This document shows positions 1 to 8,699 of a DNA stretch of 50,643 bases, piece by piece; positions within the stretch are counted from its first letter, which is position 1; the number at the start of each line of letters is the position of its first letter. Origin of the DNA: CAYMYN01 sp964394665 (GTDB lineage Bacteria; Planctomycetota; UBA1135; GCA-002686595). Position numbers and translations under genes: made by a program. A model generated the notes under the pieces. The model was not told the DNA's origin. It saw only the letters and a list, made by a program, of their open reading frames with translations, and made no database searches. The stretch is from contig CAYMYN010000030.1 of NCBI GenBank assembly GCA_964394665.1, forward strand, positions 1 through 50,643, read 5' to 3'.

Positions 1-1
1 G

Positions 2-2032
2 CGCGAGCTCGAGTCGAGCGCGCTCGGGCCCTCGGACCGCACCTGGCTGGCGGTCGAGACGGCGCTCGTCGAGCTGCGCCTCTCCGAGCCCGCGGGTCGC
101 GCGCGGGGCTTCGAGCGCGGCCTGGCCCTGCTGCGCGAGGCCGACCCGGCGCCCGCGGACCTCGCGCGCCTCGTGGCCGCCCTGCGCGGCGTCGGCTTCG
201 AGCTCGATCCCCGACTCCGGCGCCTGCTCCTGGCCCTGGCCGCGCGCCCGGGGCGCGAGCGCGAGGTGGCCGAGGTGTTGCTCGCCCAGGGTCCGGCCGC
301 GCCCCTCGCCCAGGGCCTCGCGTTGCGCGCCGCGACCCGCGGCGAGACCCTGACGCGCGACGGTGGGTTCGCGGCCGGCCGCTTCGGCGAAGGCGTCGAG
401 GCCTGGCTCGCGCGCCTGCCGGCCCAGGTGCTGGACGAACGCGGCCTGCCCCGCGACCCGCGTCTGGCGGCGCTCGTCGAGGCGGCCCGGCGACACGACG
501 CCGGGCGCGGGACGGCGGACGAGTCGGACGCGCTGCGCGCCTTCGCCGAGGCCGCCCTCGACGCGGGCTGGTTCGACGAGGCGCGCCGCGTGGCGGACGA
601 GCTGGGGCGGCACGATCTCGACGCCGCCCTGGAGCTGGCGACGCGCGCGGCGGCCGGCGCCGAGTTGGTGGGCGCCCTCGAGCGGCTGGCGAAGAAACCG
701 CGGCGCGAGGTGCGCCGCGCCGAGGGCTGGGCCCGCGGCGCGCCGCCCGCGCAGGAGGGCTGGGTCGAGGACGGCGCGCCGCGGCCGGAGGCCGTCGACG
801 ACCTCGACGCGTTGCTCGAGCACCTGGCCGAGGACGTCGCGCGGGCCAACGTGTTCCTCGGGGGCGAGCACTCGGCGGACGCGGTGCGCGCGGAGCTGCT
901 CGGCTCGCCGCGCATCCGCTACGGCCCCTTCGCGCAGCTCGTGCACCCCGGGCCCTGGTTCTCGGCCGCGGACGAACGCGCCGGGCTCGGTCCGCGGGAT
1001 TCCCGCGTGCCGGGCCTGGCCGCGCTGATGGAGCGCCTGGGTCGTTTCGCGACCTTCGGGCAGGTGTGGGGCGGCGGCGGCCCGGACGGGGTCGTGCTGC
1101 GGCGCCTGTTCGTCGAGCTGCGCTCGGGCGAGCACCTGGGCGTCGCCTGGAGCGGCACGATCGCCTGGTGCGAGGGCGCCGATCTCTCGGCCCGCGCGTC
1201 CCGCGCCGGCGCGCGCATCTCGGGCGCCGCCGTGCACGAGGGATATTGGATCGACATCGAGGTGCTGCGCCCCGAGCACCGCCGCTGGCGCGCGGTGACG
1301 CGCGCCTTCGACGCCCCGGCGGACGATACCGCGGCGCGCGCGCGGCTCGAACGGGTGCTCGGTTCGGGCGGCCTCTCCCTGCCGCCGCCGGAACCCGATC
1401 CCCAGGCGGCGACGCGCGCGCGCCGTGCCCTCGAGCCGTTGCTCGACCAGGCCGACCGCGTGCGGTTGGCGGTGCTCGCCGAACGCGCGCCGGCGGGGCG
1501 GCTCCTGGGCGAGCTGCCCTTCGACGAGCTCGTCGAGGGCATCGCGCTGCACGAGGAAGGGCACCTGGTCGATCGCGCGCTCTTCCTGCCCCTGCCCAAG
1601 AATCTCCTCGGGGCGGCGCGGCTGCTGCTCGACTCGGGGCTCTCGATCCAGAAACTCCAACGGCGGCTCGAGTACCGCGCGCAGCTCGTGGCGCTGTGCG
1701 CGGCCCCCGACCCGCGCCTGGCGCTGGTGGACGTGCTCGAGATCGGCGCGGGCGGCGGCGAGTCGCCCCTCGAACACGCGGCCGCCTACCGCGAGCTGCT
1801 GCGCGATCTGCTGGCCGAGCTCGACCGCGCGCGGAGCGCGCAGCCCGGGCGCTACTCCGCGATCGACCCGGCGCGCACCCTGGTGCACCAGCTCCACCGG
1901 CTCGCACCCGAGGACCTGCGCTCGATCGCCCTGCGCCTGGCCCGGCGCCAGGGCGTGGGCCGTGCTGCGGGTGGGAAGGGCTCGATTTCCGGCCCGTTCG
2001 GGCCGCCGATCGGCGCCCCGGCCGGGAGGTGA
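2..2032 (+). CDS. Hypothetical protein with HEEGH putative zinc-protease site, 5' partial
   Basis: The frame is open and protein-like from base 2, so the gene starts before the window; the GTG at 173 is only an internal candidate. At least 676 residues are visible. The first half is helical and rich in Ala, Leu, Arg and Glu, reminiscent of a repeat solenoid. A middle region rich in Trp, Gly and Tyr follows (about bases 850-1300). The C-terminal third has HEEGH (1550-1564), matching the HExxH zinc motif, and a Glu in an EYRAQ context (codon 1670-1672) where a third gluzincin ligand could sit. No signal peptide can be judged because the N-terminus is missing. The sigma factor gene follows after about 105 bases in the same direction. 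The family is not recognised; metallopeptidase activity is inferred from the motif alone. Confidence 0.8.
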   Translation, partial: RELESSALGPSDRTWLAVETALVELRLSEPAGRARGFERGLALLREADPAPADLARLVAALRGVGFELDPRLRRLLLALAARPGREREVAEVLLAQGPAAPLAQGLALRAATRGETLTRDGGFAAGRFGEGVEAWLARLPAQVLDERGLPRDPRLAALVEAARRHDAGRGTADESDALRAFAEAALDAGWFDEARRVADELGRHDLDAALELATRAAAGAELVGALERLAKKPRREVRRAEGWARGAPPAQEGWVEDGAPRPEAVDDLDALLEHLAEDVARANVFLGGEHSADAVRAELLGSPRIRYGPFAQLVHPGPWFSAADERAGLGPRDSRVPGLAALMERLGRFATFGQVWGGGGPDGVVLRRLFVELRSGEHLGVAWSGTIAWCEGADLSARASRAGARISGAAVHEGYWIDIEVLRPEHRRWRAVTRAFDAPADDTAARARLERVLGSGGLSLPPPEPDPQAATRARRALEPLLDQADRVRLAVLAERAPAGRLLGELPFDELVEGIALHEEGHLVDRALFLPLPKNLLGAARLLLDSGLSIQKLQRRLEYRAQLVALCAAPDPRLALVDVLEIGAGGGESPLEHAAAYRELLRDLLAELDRARSAQPGRYSAIDPARTLVHQLHRLAPEDLRSIALRLARRQGVGRAAGGKGSISGPFGPPIGAPAGR

Positions 2033-2138
2033 GGGTGGCGTCCCGATGGGCGGAGCGCGGGGCGGGGCGGGCCTTCGCCCCGGGTCCCCCGGATCCGTGG
2101 TAGGTTCGGGCTCGCCGCGCCCGGGGGAACGCGCCGCG

Positions 2139-2816
2139 ATGCCGGAAGACCAAGGTGAGAGGGGACAGCCGCGGACGATGGCGGGCGACGCCGCCGCCCT
2201 CGAGTGCTGGATCACCGCCTGGAGCACGGAGGCGGACCTCGAGCGCCGGCGTGCCCTCGAGTGGCGCGTGGCCGAGCTGCTGCGCGACGCGTTGGTCGGG
2301 GCCGTGCGGGCCGAGCTGCGCGGGGCGCGGCGCGCCGGGGGCGAGGGCTCCTGGGCGGCCGAGGACGTGGTGGGCCAGACGCTGACCGAGCTGCCGCGCA
2401 TCCTGGCGACCTACGTGGAGAACACCGCGCGCATCGACGCCGGCGGCTTCCGCGCGTACCTCGTGAAGGCCGCCCTGAACATCACCCGGGGTCTGGTCGA
2501 GCGCAGCGTGCGCGAGCGCGAGCGCCTCGAGCGCCTGCCGGACGCGCGGCCTTCGGCCCTGGGCCGGGCTCCGACGACCCCCTCGGGTGCGCTCATGCGC
2601 TCGGAGCTCTTCGAGCGCATCGACCGGCGCCTGGCGGAGTTCGAGGCCGTGGACCAGACCATCCTGCGGCGCGTGATCCTGGGGGCCTCCTACGCCGAGG
2701 TCGGCCGGGAGCTGGGGATGCCGCGGCGCACGGTGCAGGATCGCTGCGAGCGCTGCATGGAGCGGCTCAAGTTCGCCATCCAGCAAGCCTTCGGGGGGGA
2801 TCCACGGGAGGGCTGA
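2139..2816 (+). CDS. ECF-like RNA polymerase sigma factor
   Basis: A 225-residue protein with sigma region 2 at about residues 70-115 (AEDVVGQTL, then GGFRAYLVKAALNITR) and a region-4 helix-turn-helix at about 165-215 (QTILRRVILGASYAEVGREL, then MPRRTVQDRCERCMERLK). It would direct RNA polymerase to a small regulon. The start is uncertain: ATG 2139 has a weak purine stretch upstream, whereas ATG 2178 has a better purine-rich site (GAGAGGGG) about 9 bases before it. A TAGGTT box at 2101-2106 could be its -10. The kinase gene begins 12 bases after the stop, with its ribosome site overlapping the end of this gene, so the two form an operon. ECF factors paired with Ser/Thr kinases are a known planctomycete theme, and the kinase probably controls this factor. 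Confidence 0.87.
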   Translation: MPEDQGERGQPRTMAGDAAALECWITAWSTEADLERRRALEWRVAELLRDALVGAVRAELRGARRAGGEGSWAAEDVVGQTLTELPRILATYVENTARIDAGGFRAYLVKAALNITRGLVERSVRERERLERLPDARPSALGRAPTTPSGALMRSELFERIDRRLAEFEAVDQTILRRVILGASYAEVGRELGMPRRTVQDRCERCMERLKFAIQQAFGGDPREG

Positions 2817-2828
2817 GGGGGAGGGATC

Positions 2829-5753
2829 GTGGGGGAGGGAGATCGCGCGCGGCTCGAAGCCTGGATCCTGGACCGCCTGGAGCGGGGGCTCGAGGTGCGC
2901 CTCGAGGACCTGCGCGGCGAGTTCCCGCCCTTCGACGAGAGCGAGCTCGAGGGCGCGCTCGTCACCTGCCGCATCCTCTTCGCCTGGTTCGAGCGCGAGC
3001 GTCGCGGCGAGGAGTTGCCCGCGCCCGGGCCCGACGCGGCCGACTGGCTCACGCCGGGCGAGCGCATCGGCGGCTACGTCGTGCTGGCGCGCATTCCCGG
3101 GGGCGGCATGGGCCAGGTCTACCAGGCCACCCAGGAGTCCCTGCATCCGCGGCGCGTGGCGCTCAAGGTGCATCGCCTGGGGGAGCGGCCCGAGGCCGAG
3201 CTGCGCCGCGCGCGGCGCGAGGCCGAGGTGGCCAGCCGCCTGGTGCACCCGAACCTGGTCGCCGTGCACGACATGGGTCGGGACGGGGAGCGCGGGCTGG
3301 TGTGGTTCTCGATGCAGTACGTCGACGGGCCGGACCTGCGCAGCGAGCTTCTCGGGCGCTCGCCCTTGCGCCAGCGCGCGGCGGTGCGGCGCCTGGTGAC
3401 GCGGGTCTCGGAGGTCGCCGGCGCGCTCGCCGACCTGCACGGCCGCGGCTACGTGCACCGCGACGTCAAGCCCGAGAACATCCTGCTGCGGCGCAACGCG
3501 GGCCGCGACGGGCGCGGCGAGGCCGCGGTGCTGGTCGACTTCGGCCTGGCGCGCGCCGAGAGTGCCCTGCGCGGCACCCACGCGCTGGCCGCCGGCACGC
3601 CGGGCTACGCGCCCCCCGAGTCCGATCGCCCCGGGGCCGGGGCGACGCCCGCCTGGGACGTCTTCTCGCTGGGCGTGGTGCTCTTCGAGCTGCTCGCCGG
3701 CCGGCCGCTCGGCCTGGACGGGGAGGGCGCGCCCCGTCGCCCCGATCCGGCGGACGTGCGTGCCCTGCGCGGGCGGCGTGGAGCCCTCGACGCCGACCTC
3801 GCGGCCGTGTTGTCGCGCGCCATCGCGGCGGATTCCGACCAACGCTATGCGAACGCCGGCGAGCTGCAGGCCGACCTCGAGGCCTGGCTCGCGGGGCGCG
3901 ACGTGGCGGCGCGCCGTCCGCCGTTCCCCGAGCGCCTCGCGCGCGGTGCCCGGCGCCAGCCGCGGCGGGCGCTCCTGGTGGCGAGCTGCGCGCTGCTCGG
4001 GATCCTCTACGCCCTGCTCGTGACAGAGGACCTGCGCGCCGTCCGCGCGGGGAGCCGGGCGCTGAACCAGGGCGCGTTGCTCGCCGGGTGGACGCGGCTC
4101 CAGTCGGCCCGCCTGCCCGTGCTGCGCGGGCTGCTCCTGGGCGACCCGGCCCTCGAGCGCGAGCTGCGCACGGGCGCCGATCAGCATCCCGTCGCGCAGG
4201 TGGCCCGCGCGCAGCGCGAGCGGGGATCGGCGCAGGCCTTCGAGCTCGCCGCGGCCTTCCTGGCCCGGGACGGGCTGGCCGAGCACCCGCGCCTGGTCGC
4301 GTTCTCGACCGCGGCCCTCGCCGGGGCCGACGAGCGCGAGCGCGGCCTGGCCCTGCGCGCGGCGGCGCTGCTGTTCTTCGAGGTGCCGGTCGAGGATCCC
4401 GCGCGTTTGGCCCTCGCCGCGCCCTTCGTCGAGCGTGCCCTCGGCATCCTGCGCTCGCCCGCCTCGACGCGCGAGGATCGGCTGCACGCCGCCTGCGTGA
4501 TCGGGGGCGCGGGCGGACCGCAGGAGCTCGGGGCCGTGCTCGAGTGGATGGCCGCGTCGACCTCCGACGTCGAGGCCCAAAGGCTGGGCACGCGCAGCCT
4601 CGAGCGCATCGTGCGCCGGGTGCGCGGCGTCGAGCCCGACGTCGAACGCTGGGTGAGGGAGTGGGGGCCCCTGGAGGGAACCCTCGAGGAACGTGTGCTC
4701 GAGATCGCGCGCCTCTCATCGTCCGAGCCGCTCCTCGATCCGCTCCAGTATGGGATCCGACACCTGCTCACCGCCTGGGCGCACCTGCAGCGGGCTGTGG
4801 GGCGACCGGCGGGGTGGGCCGAAGGGGTTCTGACTCACCTGGACTCGGACTCTCGCCGCGCGGTCCGGGCGGCGATCGCGGGGCCCCTCGCACCGTCGGT
4901 TGCGGAGGAGATCTGGGCCGAGTTCGAACGCGAGTTCGAGTCCGGGAGGATCCGACGTCGAGCCTGGGCCTTCGTGTTCGGCCGACACGCGGGCTACCTG
5001 GCCGACGCGCGGCTGCGGATCCAGCTCGAAGCGCGCCTCGCGGAGGAGGATCGCGACCACCCGGGGCACGGGCTCCTGGCCGGCTTCCGCGAAGGGCTCG
5101 AGCTCGCCCGCGTGGAGGCCGAACGCGGCCTCGACCCCTCCCAGCTCCCGCACCCCAGCTCGCGGCTCGTGCGGCGCTTCGATCCCGCGCCGGCCCCCGA
5201 GCCCCTCGATCTCGAGCTCATCCCGCGCCCGGACCTTCCCGCCGGCACCGCGGCCCACTGGTACCTCCAGCCGCCGCTGCAGCGCGCGGCGCGGGCCGGC
5301 GTGCCGACCCTGGGCGGCGGCGCCTACTGGCACGCGGGCACCTGGGCCAACGACGATCACCTACGCCTGCCGCGCGCCGGCGCCTGGATCGAGCTGCCCT
5401 TCGAGTTGGATGCGCCCGTCTCGTCCTACGCCGGCTTCGTCGAGCTCGACCACCTGGCGGCCACGCGCTTCCACCTTCCGTTCATGGGCCAGGCCTGGAT
5501 CCGCGTCGAGCTCAATGGGACCTTGCTCGCCGAGCGGCTGCTGGTCGACTTCGTGGGGGGGCGGAGCCAGCGGCTGTCGATCGAGGGCACGATCCTCTCG
5601 CCCGGCACCAATCGCCTGCGCCTCGAAGCGGTGGAGGCGACGACGACCTACTGGCTGCACCACGCCTCGATCGTGTTCGAGCAACAGAAGCCCAAGGTGC
5701 AGGAACCCGTCGGCGCGGCGGGCTCCGGGGCCGTCCCGGGCGCGGGGCGTTGA
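2829..5753 (+). CDS. Membrane-anchored Ser/Thr protein kinase with C-terminal extracytoplasmic domain
   Basis: A 974-residue Hanks-type kinase. Residues 1-80 are a short helical region. The kinase domain covers about 83-360, with a glycine loop (PGGGMGQVYQA), the ATP lysine in VALKVH, the catalytic loop HRDVKPEN near residue 210, the DFG motif in VDFGLA and a GTPGYAPPE activation segment, so it looks active. One hydrophobic helix lies near residues 380-400 (LLVASCALLGILYALLV). The remaining 570 or so residues would lie outside the membrane: first helical, then from about residue 805 a beta-rich part (HWYLQPPLQ to ASIVFE) resembling a jelly-roll or carbohydrate-binding sandwich. The GTG start is supported by GAGGGGGAGGG just upstream and the 12-base gap from the sigma gene. 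Role inferred: signal receptor whose kinase acts on the neighbouring sigma factor. Confidence 0.9.
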   Translation: MGEGDRARLEAWILDRLERGLEVRLEDLRGEFPPFDESELEGALVTCRILFAWFERERRGEELPAPGPDAADWLTPGERIGGYVVLARIPGGGMGQVYQATQESLHPRRVALKVHRLGERPEAELRRARREAEVASRLVHPNLVAVHDMGRDGERGLVWFSMQYVDGPDLRSELLGRSPLRQRAAVRRLVTRVSEVAGALADLHGRGYVHRDVKPENILLRRNAGRDGRGEAAVLVDFGLARAESALRGTHALAAGTPGYAPPESDRPGAGATPAWDVFSLGVVLFELLAGRPLGLDGEGAPRRPDPADVRALRGRRGALDADLAAVLSRAIAADSDQRYANAGELQADLEAWLAGRDVAARRPPFPERLARGARRQPRRALLVASCALLGILYALLVTEDLRAVRAGSRALNQGALLAGWTRLQSARLPVLRGLLLGDPALERELRTGADQHPVAQVARAQRERGSAQAFELAAAFLARDGLAEHPRLVAFSTAALAGADERERGLALRAAALLFFEVPVEDPARLALAAPFVERALGILRSPASTREDRLHAACVIGGAGGPQELGAVLEWMAASTSDVEAQRLGTRSLERIVRRVRGVEPDVERWVREWGPLEGTLEERVLEIARLSSSEPLLDPLQYGIRHLLTAWAHLQRAVGRPAGWAEGVLTHLDSDSRRAVRAAIAGPLAPSVAEEIWAEFEREFESGRIRRRAWAFVFGRHAGYLADARLRIQLEARLAEEDRDHPGHGLLAGFREGLELARVEAERGLDPSQLPHPSSRLVRRFDPAPAPEPLDLELIPRPDLPAGTAAHWYLQPPLQRAARAGVPTLGGGAYWHAGTWANDDHLRLPRAGAWIELPFELDAPVSSYAGFVELDHLAATRFHLPFMGQAWIRVELNGTLLAERLLVDFVGGRSQRLSIEGTILSPGTNRLRLEAVEATTTYWLHHASIVFEQQKPKVQEPVGAAGSGAVPGAGR

Positions 5754-7228
5754 ACCGATCGCCCCCCTTCAGCGCGCGGCACCCTCGGCGCGGGGACGCC
5801 AGGCCGCCGCGCGTTCGCCGAGCTCCCCGCTCCCCTGCGCCGGATCCGCCCCGGCCCAACGCTCGTACAGCTCCACCAGCCGCGCAGCGACTGTCGCGGC
5901 GTCGGGATCGCCTTGCGCCTCGAACTCGGCGTGGGCGGCGAGCAGCAGGGGTTCGGCCGCGGCGAACTTTTCCTGCGCGAGCAGGCATGAGACCAGGGCC
6001 TCGCGCGCGCCGGCGATCTGCGCGTGGCCGGGCGGGCGGCCGACGAGCAGGGCCTCGAACGCTCCGCGGTTGAACTCCTCCGCCTCGGCGAAGCGTTCCT
6101 GGCGCGCGAGCATGCGCGCCACGAGCAGCGCGACCGCCGAGGTGCGGTTGTCGCCCGGGGGGTGATGCGCGCGGCCCCACTCGAGCAGCACCCGGTAGGG
6201 CTCCTCGGCGCCGGCGGCGTCGTTCGCATGCTCGAGGGTCTGGCCCAGGTTCCAGACGGCGTCCAGGGTTCGGCGGGTGTCCGGCCCCAGGCGTGCGCGC
6301 AGGATCTCGAGGGCCTCGCGGCGCAGGGGGGCGGCCTCCCCGTAATCGGCTGGTCGGTCAGGTAGCGCTCGATGTCGAGCGCCAGCTCGTGGGCCGACTG
6401 GTAGCGGCGCTCCTTCTCCTTCTCGAGCGCCTTCGACACGATCACGTCGACGTCGCCGGAGAAGGCCTGGTGCACGCTCGAGAGGGGGCGCGGATCCTGC
6501 TCGCGGATGATGCGCACGGCCTCGTGCACCAGCTTGGCCGAGAGGTCGTAGGGCAGGACGCCGGTGAGCAGCTCGTAGGTGACGACGCCCAGCGCATACA
6601 CGTCGCTGCGCGTGTCGATCGCGGCGGGGTCGCCCGCGGCCTGCTTGGGGCTCATGTAGGGCACGGTGCCGACGAGCTGACCGATCTCGGTGTGCAGCGT
6701 GGCGGTCTCGAGGTCGCTGTCGGTCGCGCGGGCGACGCCGAAGTCGAGGATCTTGGGTTGCCCCTCGGCGGTCACGAGGATGTTGGCCGGTTTGAGGTCG
6801 CGGTGCACGACGCCCTTGGCGTGGGCGTGCTGCACGGCCTCGCAGATCTTGACCATCAGCGCCAGCCGCGCGCGCAGGCCGAGGGCCTGGCGGTGGGCGT
6901 AGGCCGTGAGCGCCTCGCCCTCGACGAGCTCCATCGCGAAGTAAGGGTCCGGGCCGTGGAATCCGGCGTGGTGGATCTGCGCCACGCCCGGATGTTGCAG
7001 GCGGCCGAGCACCTGGGCCTCGAACTCGAAGCGCTTGAGTGCGTCGCGCCCCAGGGCGCGCCCATGGATCAGCTTGAGCGCCACCTCGCGGGCGGGGTGC
7101 TCCTGCCGCGCGCGGTAGACCCGGCCCATCCCGCCCTCGCCGAGCAGCCCGACGAGCTCGAACTCGCCGATGCGTGTGCCGGGGGCGAGCCCCGCGCCGA
7201 TCGACCCCGCTCCCGCTTCCATCCCCAT
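5648..7228 (-). CDS. Ser/Thr protein kinase with aberrant C-terminus (frame lost after kinase domain)
   Basis: The ATG at 7228 follows a strong GGAGGT site. Residues 1-290 form a complete Hanks kinase: glycine loop LLGEGGMGRVY, lysine in VALKLIH, catalytic loop VVHRDLKPANIL, DFG in ILDFGVAR, GTVPYMSPKQ in place of the usual APE, and the family landmark ERYLTDQPITGRPPP. In related planctomycete kinases this landmark is followed by a juxtamembrane segment, a membrane helix and TPRs. Here the frame runs on to 5648 in low-complexity Arg/Pro/Ala sequence that looks untranslated, while good TPR-like sequence continues in another frame (see 5769-6350). The tail also overlaps the end of the upstream convergent kinase gene. 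The domain is intact, but the protein is probably a soluble, truncated or dead product. A sequencing indel cannot be excluded. Confidence 0.72.
   Translation of the reverse strand: MGMEAGAGSIGAGLAPGTRIGEFELVGLLGEGGMGRVYRARQEHPAREVALKLIHGRALGRDALKRFEFEAQVLGRLQHPGVAQIHHAGFHGPDPYFAMELVEGEALTAYAHRQALGLRARLALMVKICEAVQHAHAKGVVHRDLKPANILVTAEGQPKILDFGVARATDSDLETATLHTEIGQLVGTVPYMSPKQAAGDPAAIDTRSDVYALGVVTYELLTGVLPYDLSAKLVHEAVRIIREQDPRPLSSVHQAFSGDVDVIVSKALEKEKERRYQSAHELALDIERYLTDQPITGRPPPCAARPSRSCAHAWGRTPAEPWTPSGTWARPSSMRTTPPAPRSPTGCCSSGAARITPRATTAPRRSRCSWRACSRARNASPRRRSSTAERSRPCSSAARPATRRSPARARPWSHACSRRKSSPRPNPCCSPPTPSSRRKAIPTPRQSLRGWWSCTSVGPGRIRRRGAGSSANARRPGVPAPRVPRAEGGRSVQRPAPGTAPEPAAPTGSCTLGFCCSNTIEAWCSQ
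5769..6350 (-). pseudogene. Out-of-frame TPR remnant of the kinase gene
   Basis: Reading from 6350 downward, a frame different from the kinase frame encodes about 193 residues of plausible tetratricopeptide-type sequence, beginning ADYGEAAPLRREALEIL and containing RLGPDTRRTLDAVWNLGQ and AAEPLLLAAHAEFEAQGD. This is what usually lies near the C-terminus of TPR-bearing planctomycete kinases. It has no start codon of its own at the junction and joins the kinase frame around 6335-6350, where PITGRPPP of one frame overlaps DYGEAAPL of the other. The juxtamembrane and transmembrane parts expected between them are absent. A deletion with loss of frame is the simplest reading. Confidence 0.65.
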
Positions 7229-7487
7229 ACACGACCTCCGACCGTCGCCCCTGCGCGGCCGCGCATGCTACCCCGGGCCAGACCCGGGTTCGGACCGGTG
7301 GTAGGGGAAGTCGCGCCGGGATGCGGGGCCGGTCGGCGGGCCGACCGCCCGCCCGAGTCCAGCACCGGCGGGACGTGGCCGAGGGTTGGGCGCGGATTCC
7401 TGGCCGCTCCCAGACGGCAATCTCGCTGGACAGGGTAGGTCGGGCCGTGGGCCTGGCCGTGCCGTTCGCCCCTCGAGCCTCGCCAAC

Positions 7488-8597
7488 ATGAAGGTCTGCT
7501 CCCTGCTCCTCCCCGCCACCCTCGTCCTGTCCCTGTGCGGCGTGGCCCGCGACGCCTCCGCCCTCGCCCCGAGCGATCCGCGCATCGTGATCAACGCGGT
7601 CAACACGCCGGGCTCGACGGACGCCACCTATCTGATCATGAACCCGGGCTCCTACTACCTCGATCAGGACCTGATCGGCGAGGCGGGGAAGGTCGGGATC
7701 CGGGTCATGGCCACGAACGTCCGAATCGACCTGATGGGCTTCACCATGCGGGGTTCCACGACGAGCCTCCACGCCATCATCGGGAGCGGGGCCCAATCCA
7801 ACGTCGTCCTATCGAACGGCTCCATCTCCGATTGGCCCAGGCAAGGCATTGCGTTGGGAGAGTGGAGCAACGTCCGGGTGCGGGATCTCTGCCTCAGCGG
7901 GCTCGGCCAGGGCGGCATCCGGCTGGGAGAGGATTCCGTGGTCGAGCGTTGCAACCTCGTCGGGATCGGAGGCTTCGGGATCGCAGGTGGATCCAGCCTC
8001 ACCGTCGCGCACTGCAAGGTCAGCGGGATCGCTGAGGCCGGCTTCGCCCCCGGGATCGGCATCTCCGCCGGGCACGCGTCCATCGTGCGCGACTGCACGG
8101 TGACCGGGAACGGCGGCACCGGGATCTCGGTCAGCCGCAAGTCGATGGTGCTCGGTTGCACCGTCACGGAGAACTACGCCGGGATCTCGGGGGAAGGGGC
8201 TCTCGTGGCGGACTGCACCGTGAGCGACAACCTGACGATCGGTGTGAACCTGATCCAGGCGACCGTGCGCAACTGCGAGATCGCCAACAACGGCAGCCAC
8301 GGCCTCTTGCTCTCGATGAACGGCAGTCGCGCGCTCGGGAATCGGATCGCGGGGAATGGAGGCGACGGGATCTGGGCCTATGGCGGCGCGCGCATCGAGG
8401 AGAACGACGTGCGTTCTCACGCCCAGGGAGTGGGCATCCGAGCCGTCGGCACCGGCAGCTTCGTGGTCAAGAACACGCTCTTCGCCAACTCGGTCCACCT
8501 CAGCGTCCCCAGCAGCGGCAACTTCGTCGGCCCGCTGGTCTTCGTGAACGCCGTCAACGGCCGGAGCGATCCCTGGGCCAACGTCCACGGCAACTGA
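7488..8597 (+). CDS. Secreted right-handed parallel beta-helix protein
   Basis: A 369-residue protein starting with a clear Sec signal peptide (MKVCSLLLPATLVLSLCG, cleavage likely after DASA). The mature part opens with INAVNTPGSTDATYLI and NPGSYYLDQDL, typical of planctomycete beta-helix proteins, and continues with many short turns such as VVERCNLVGIGGFGIAGGSS and VLGCTVTENYAGISG. The rung length, the regular N/C/V positions and the Gly-rich turns indicate a pectate-lyase-like or NosD-like fold. No catalytic residues could be assigned, so the substrate is unknown; polysaccharide binding or cleavage is possible. The ATG at 7488 is chosen because the signal peptide begins there, although its ribosome site is poor. 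A strong GC-rich hairpin follows the gene. Confidence 0.88.
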   Translation: MKVCSLLLPATLVLSLCGVARDASALAPSDPRIVINAVNTPGSTDATYLIMNPGSYYLDQDLIGEAGKVGIRVMATNVRIDLMGFTMRGSTTSLHAIIGSGAQSNVVLSNGSISDWPRQGIALGEWSNVRVRDLCLSGLGQGGIRLGEDSVVERCNLVGIGGFGIAGGSSLTVAHCKVSGIAEAGFAPGIGISAGHASIVRDCTVTGNGGTGISVSRKSMVLGCTVTENYAGISGEGALVADCTVSDNLTIGVNLIQATVRNCEIANNGSHGLLLSMNGSRALGNRIAGNGGDGIWAYGGARIEENDVRSHAQGVGIRAVGTGSFVVKNTLFANSVHLSVPSSGNFVGPLVFVNAVNGRSDPWANVHGN

Positions 8598-8617
8598 CCG
8601 GACCCGCGGGGCCGGAA

Positions 8618-8654
8618 GGGAGGGAGCGCCGCCGGCGAGGCGGCGCTCCCTCCC
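8618..8654. terminator. 16-bp perfect GC-rich hairpin
   Basis: The left arm 8618-8633 (GGGAGGGAGCGCCGCC) and right arm 8639-8654 are perfectly complementary around a 5-base loop. It lies 20 bases after the beta-helix gene and upstream of the CDF transporter promoter. There is no T-run, so if it ends transcription it does so as a strong stem alone. Confidence 0.6.
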
Positions 8655-8699
8655 GCCGCGGAGCGGGTCGTTCCCGCGGGAGGGATGGGGCAGGGCTGC

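Noticed and set aside
2204..6073. Plus-strand open frame of about 1290 codons over the sigma and kinase genes
   Set aside because: It is a shifted reading of two genes whose true frames show clear sigma and kinase motifs; the product is Arg/Pro/Ala-rich low complexity.
7270..7286. Two CCCGGG boxes 5 bases apart upstream of the second kinase considered as an operator
   Set aside because: CCCGGG is expected often in such GC-rich DNA, and no second instance of the spacing was seen near other promoters.
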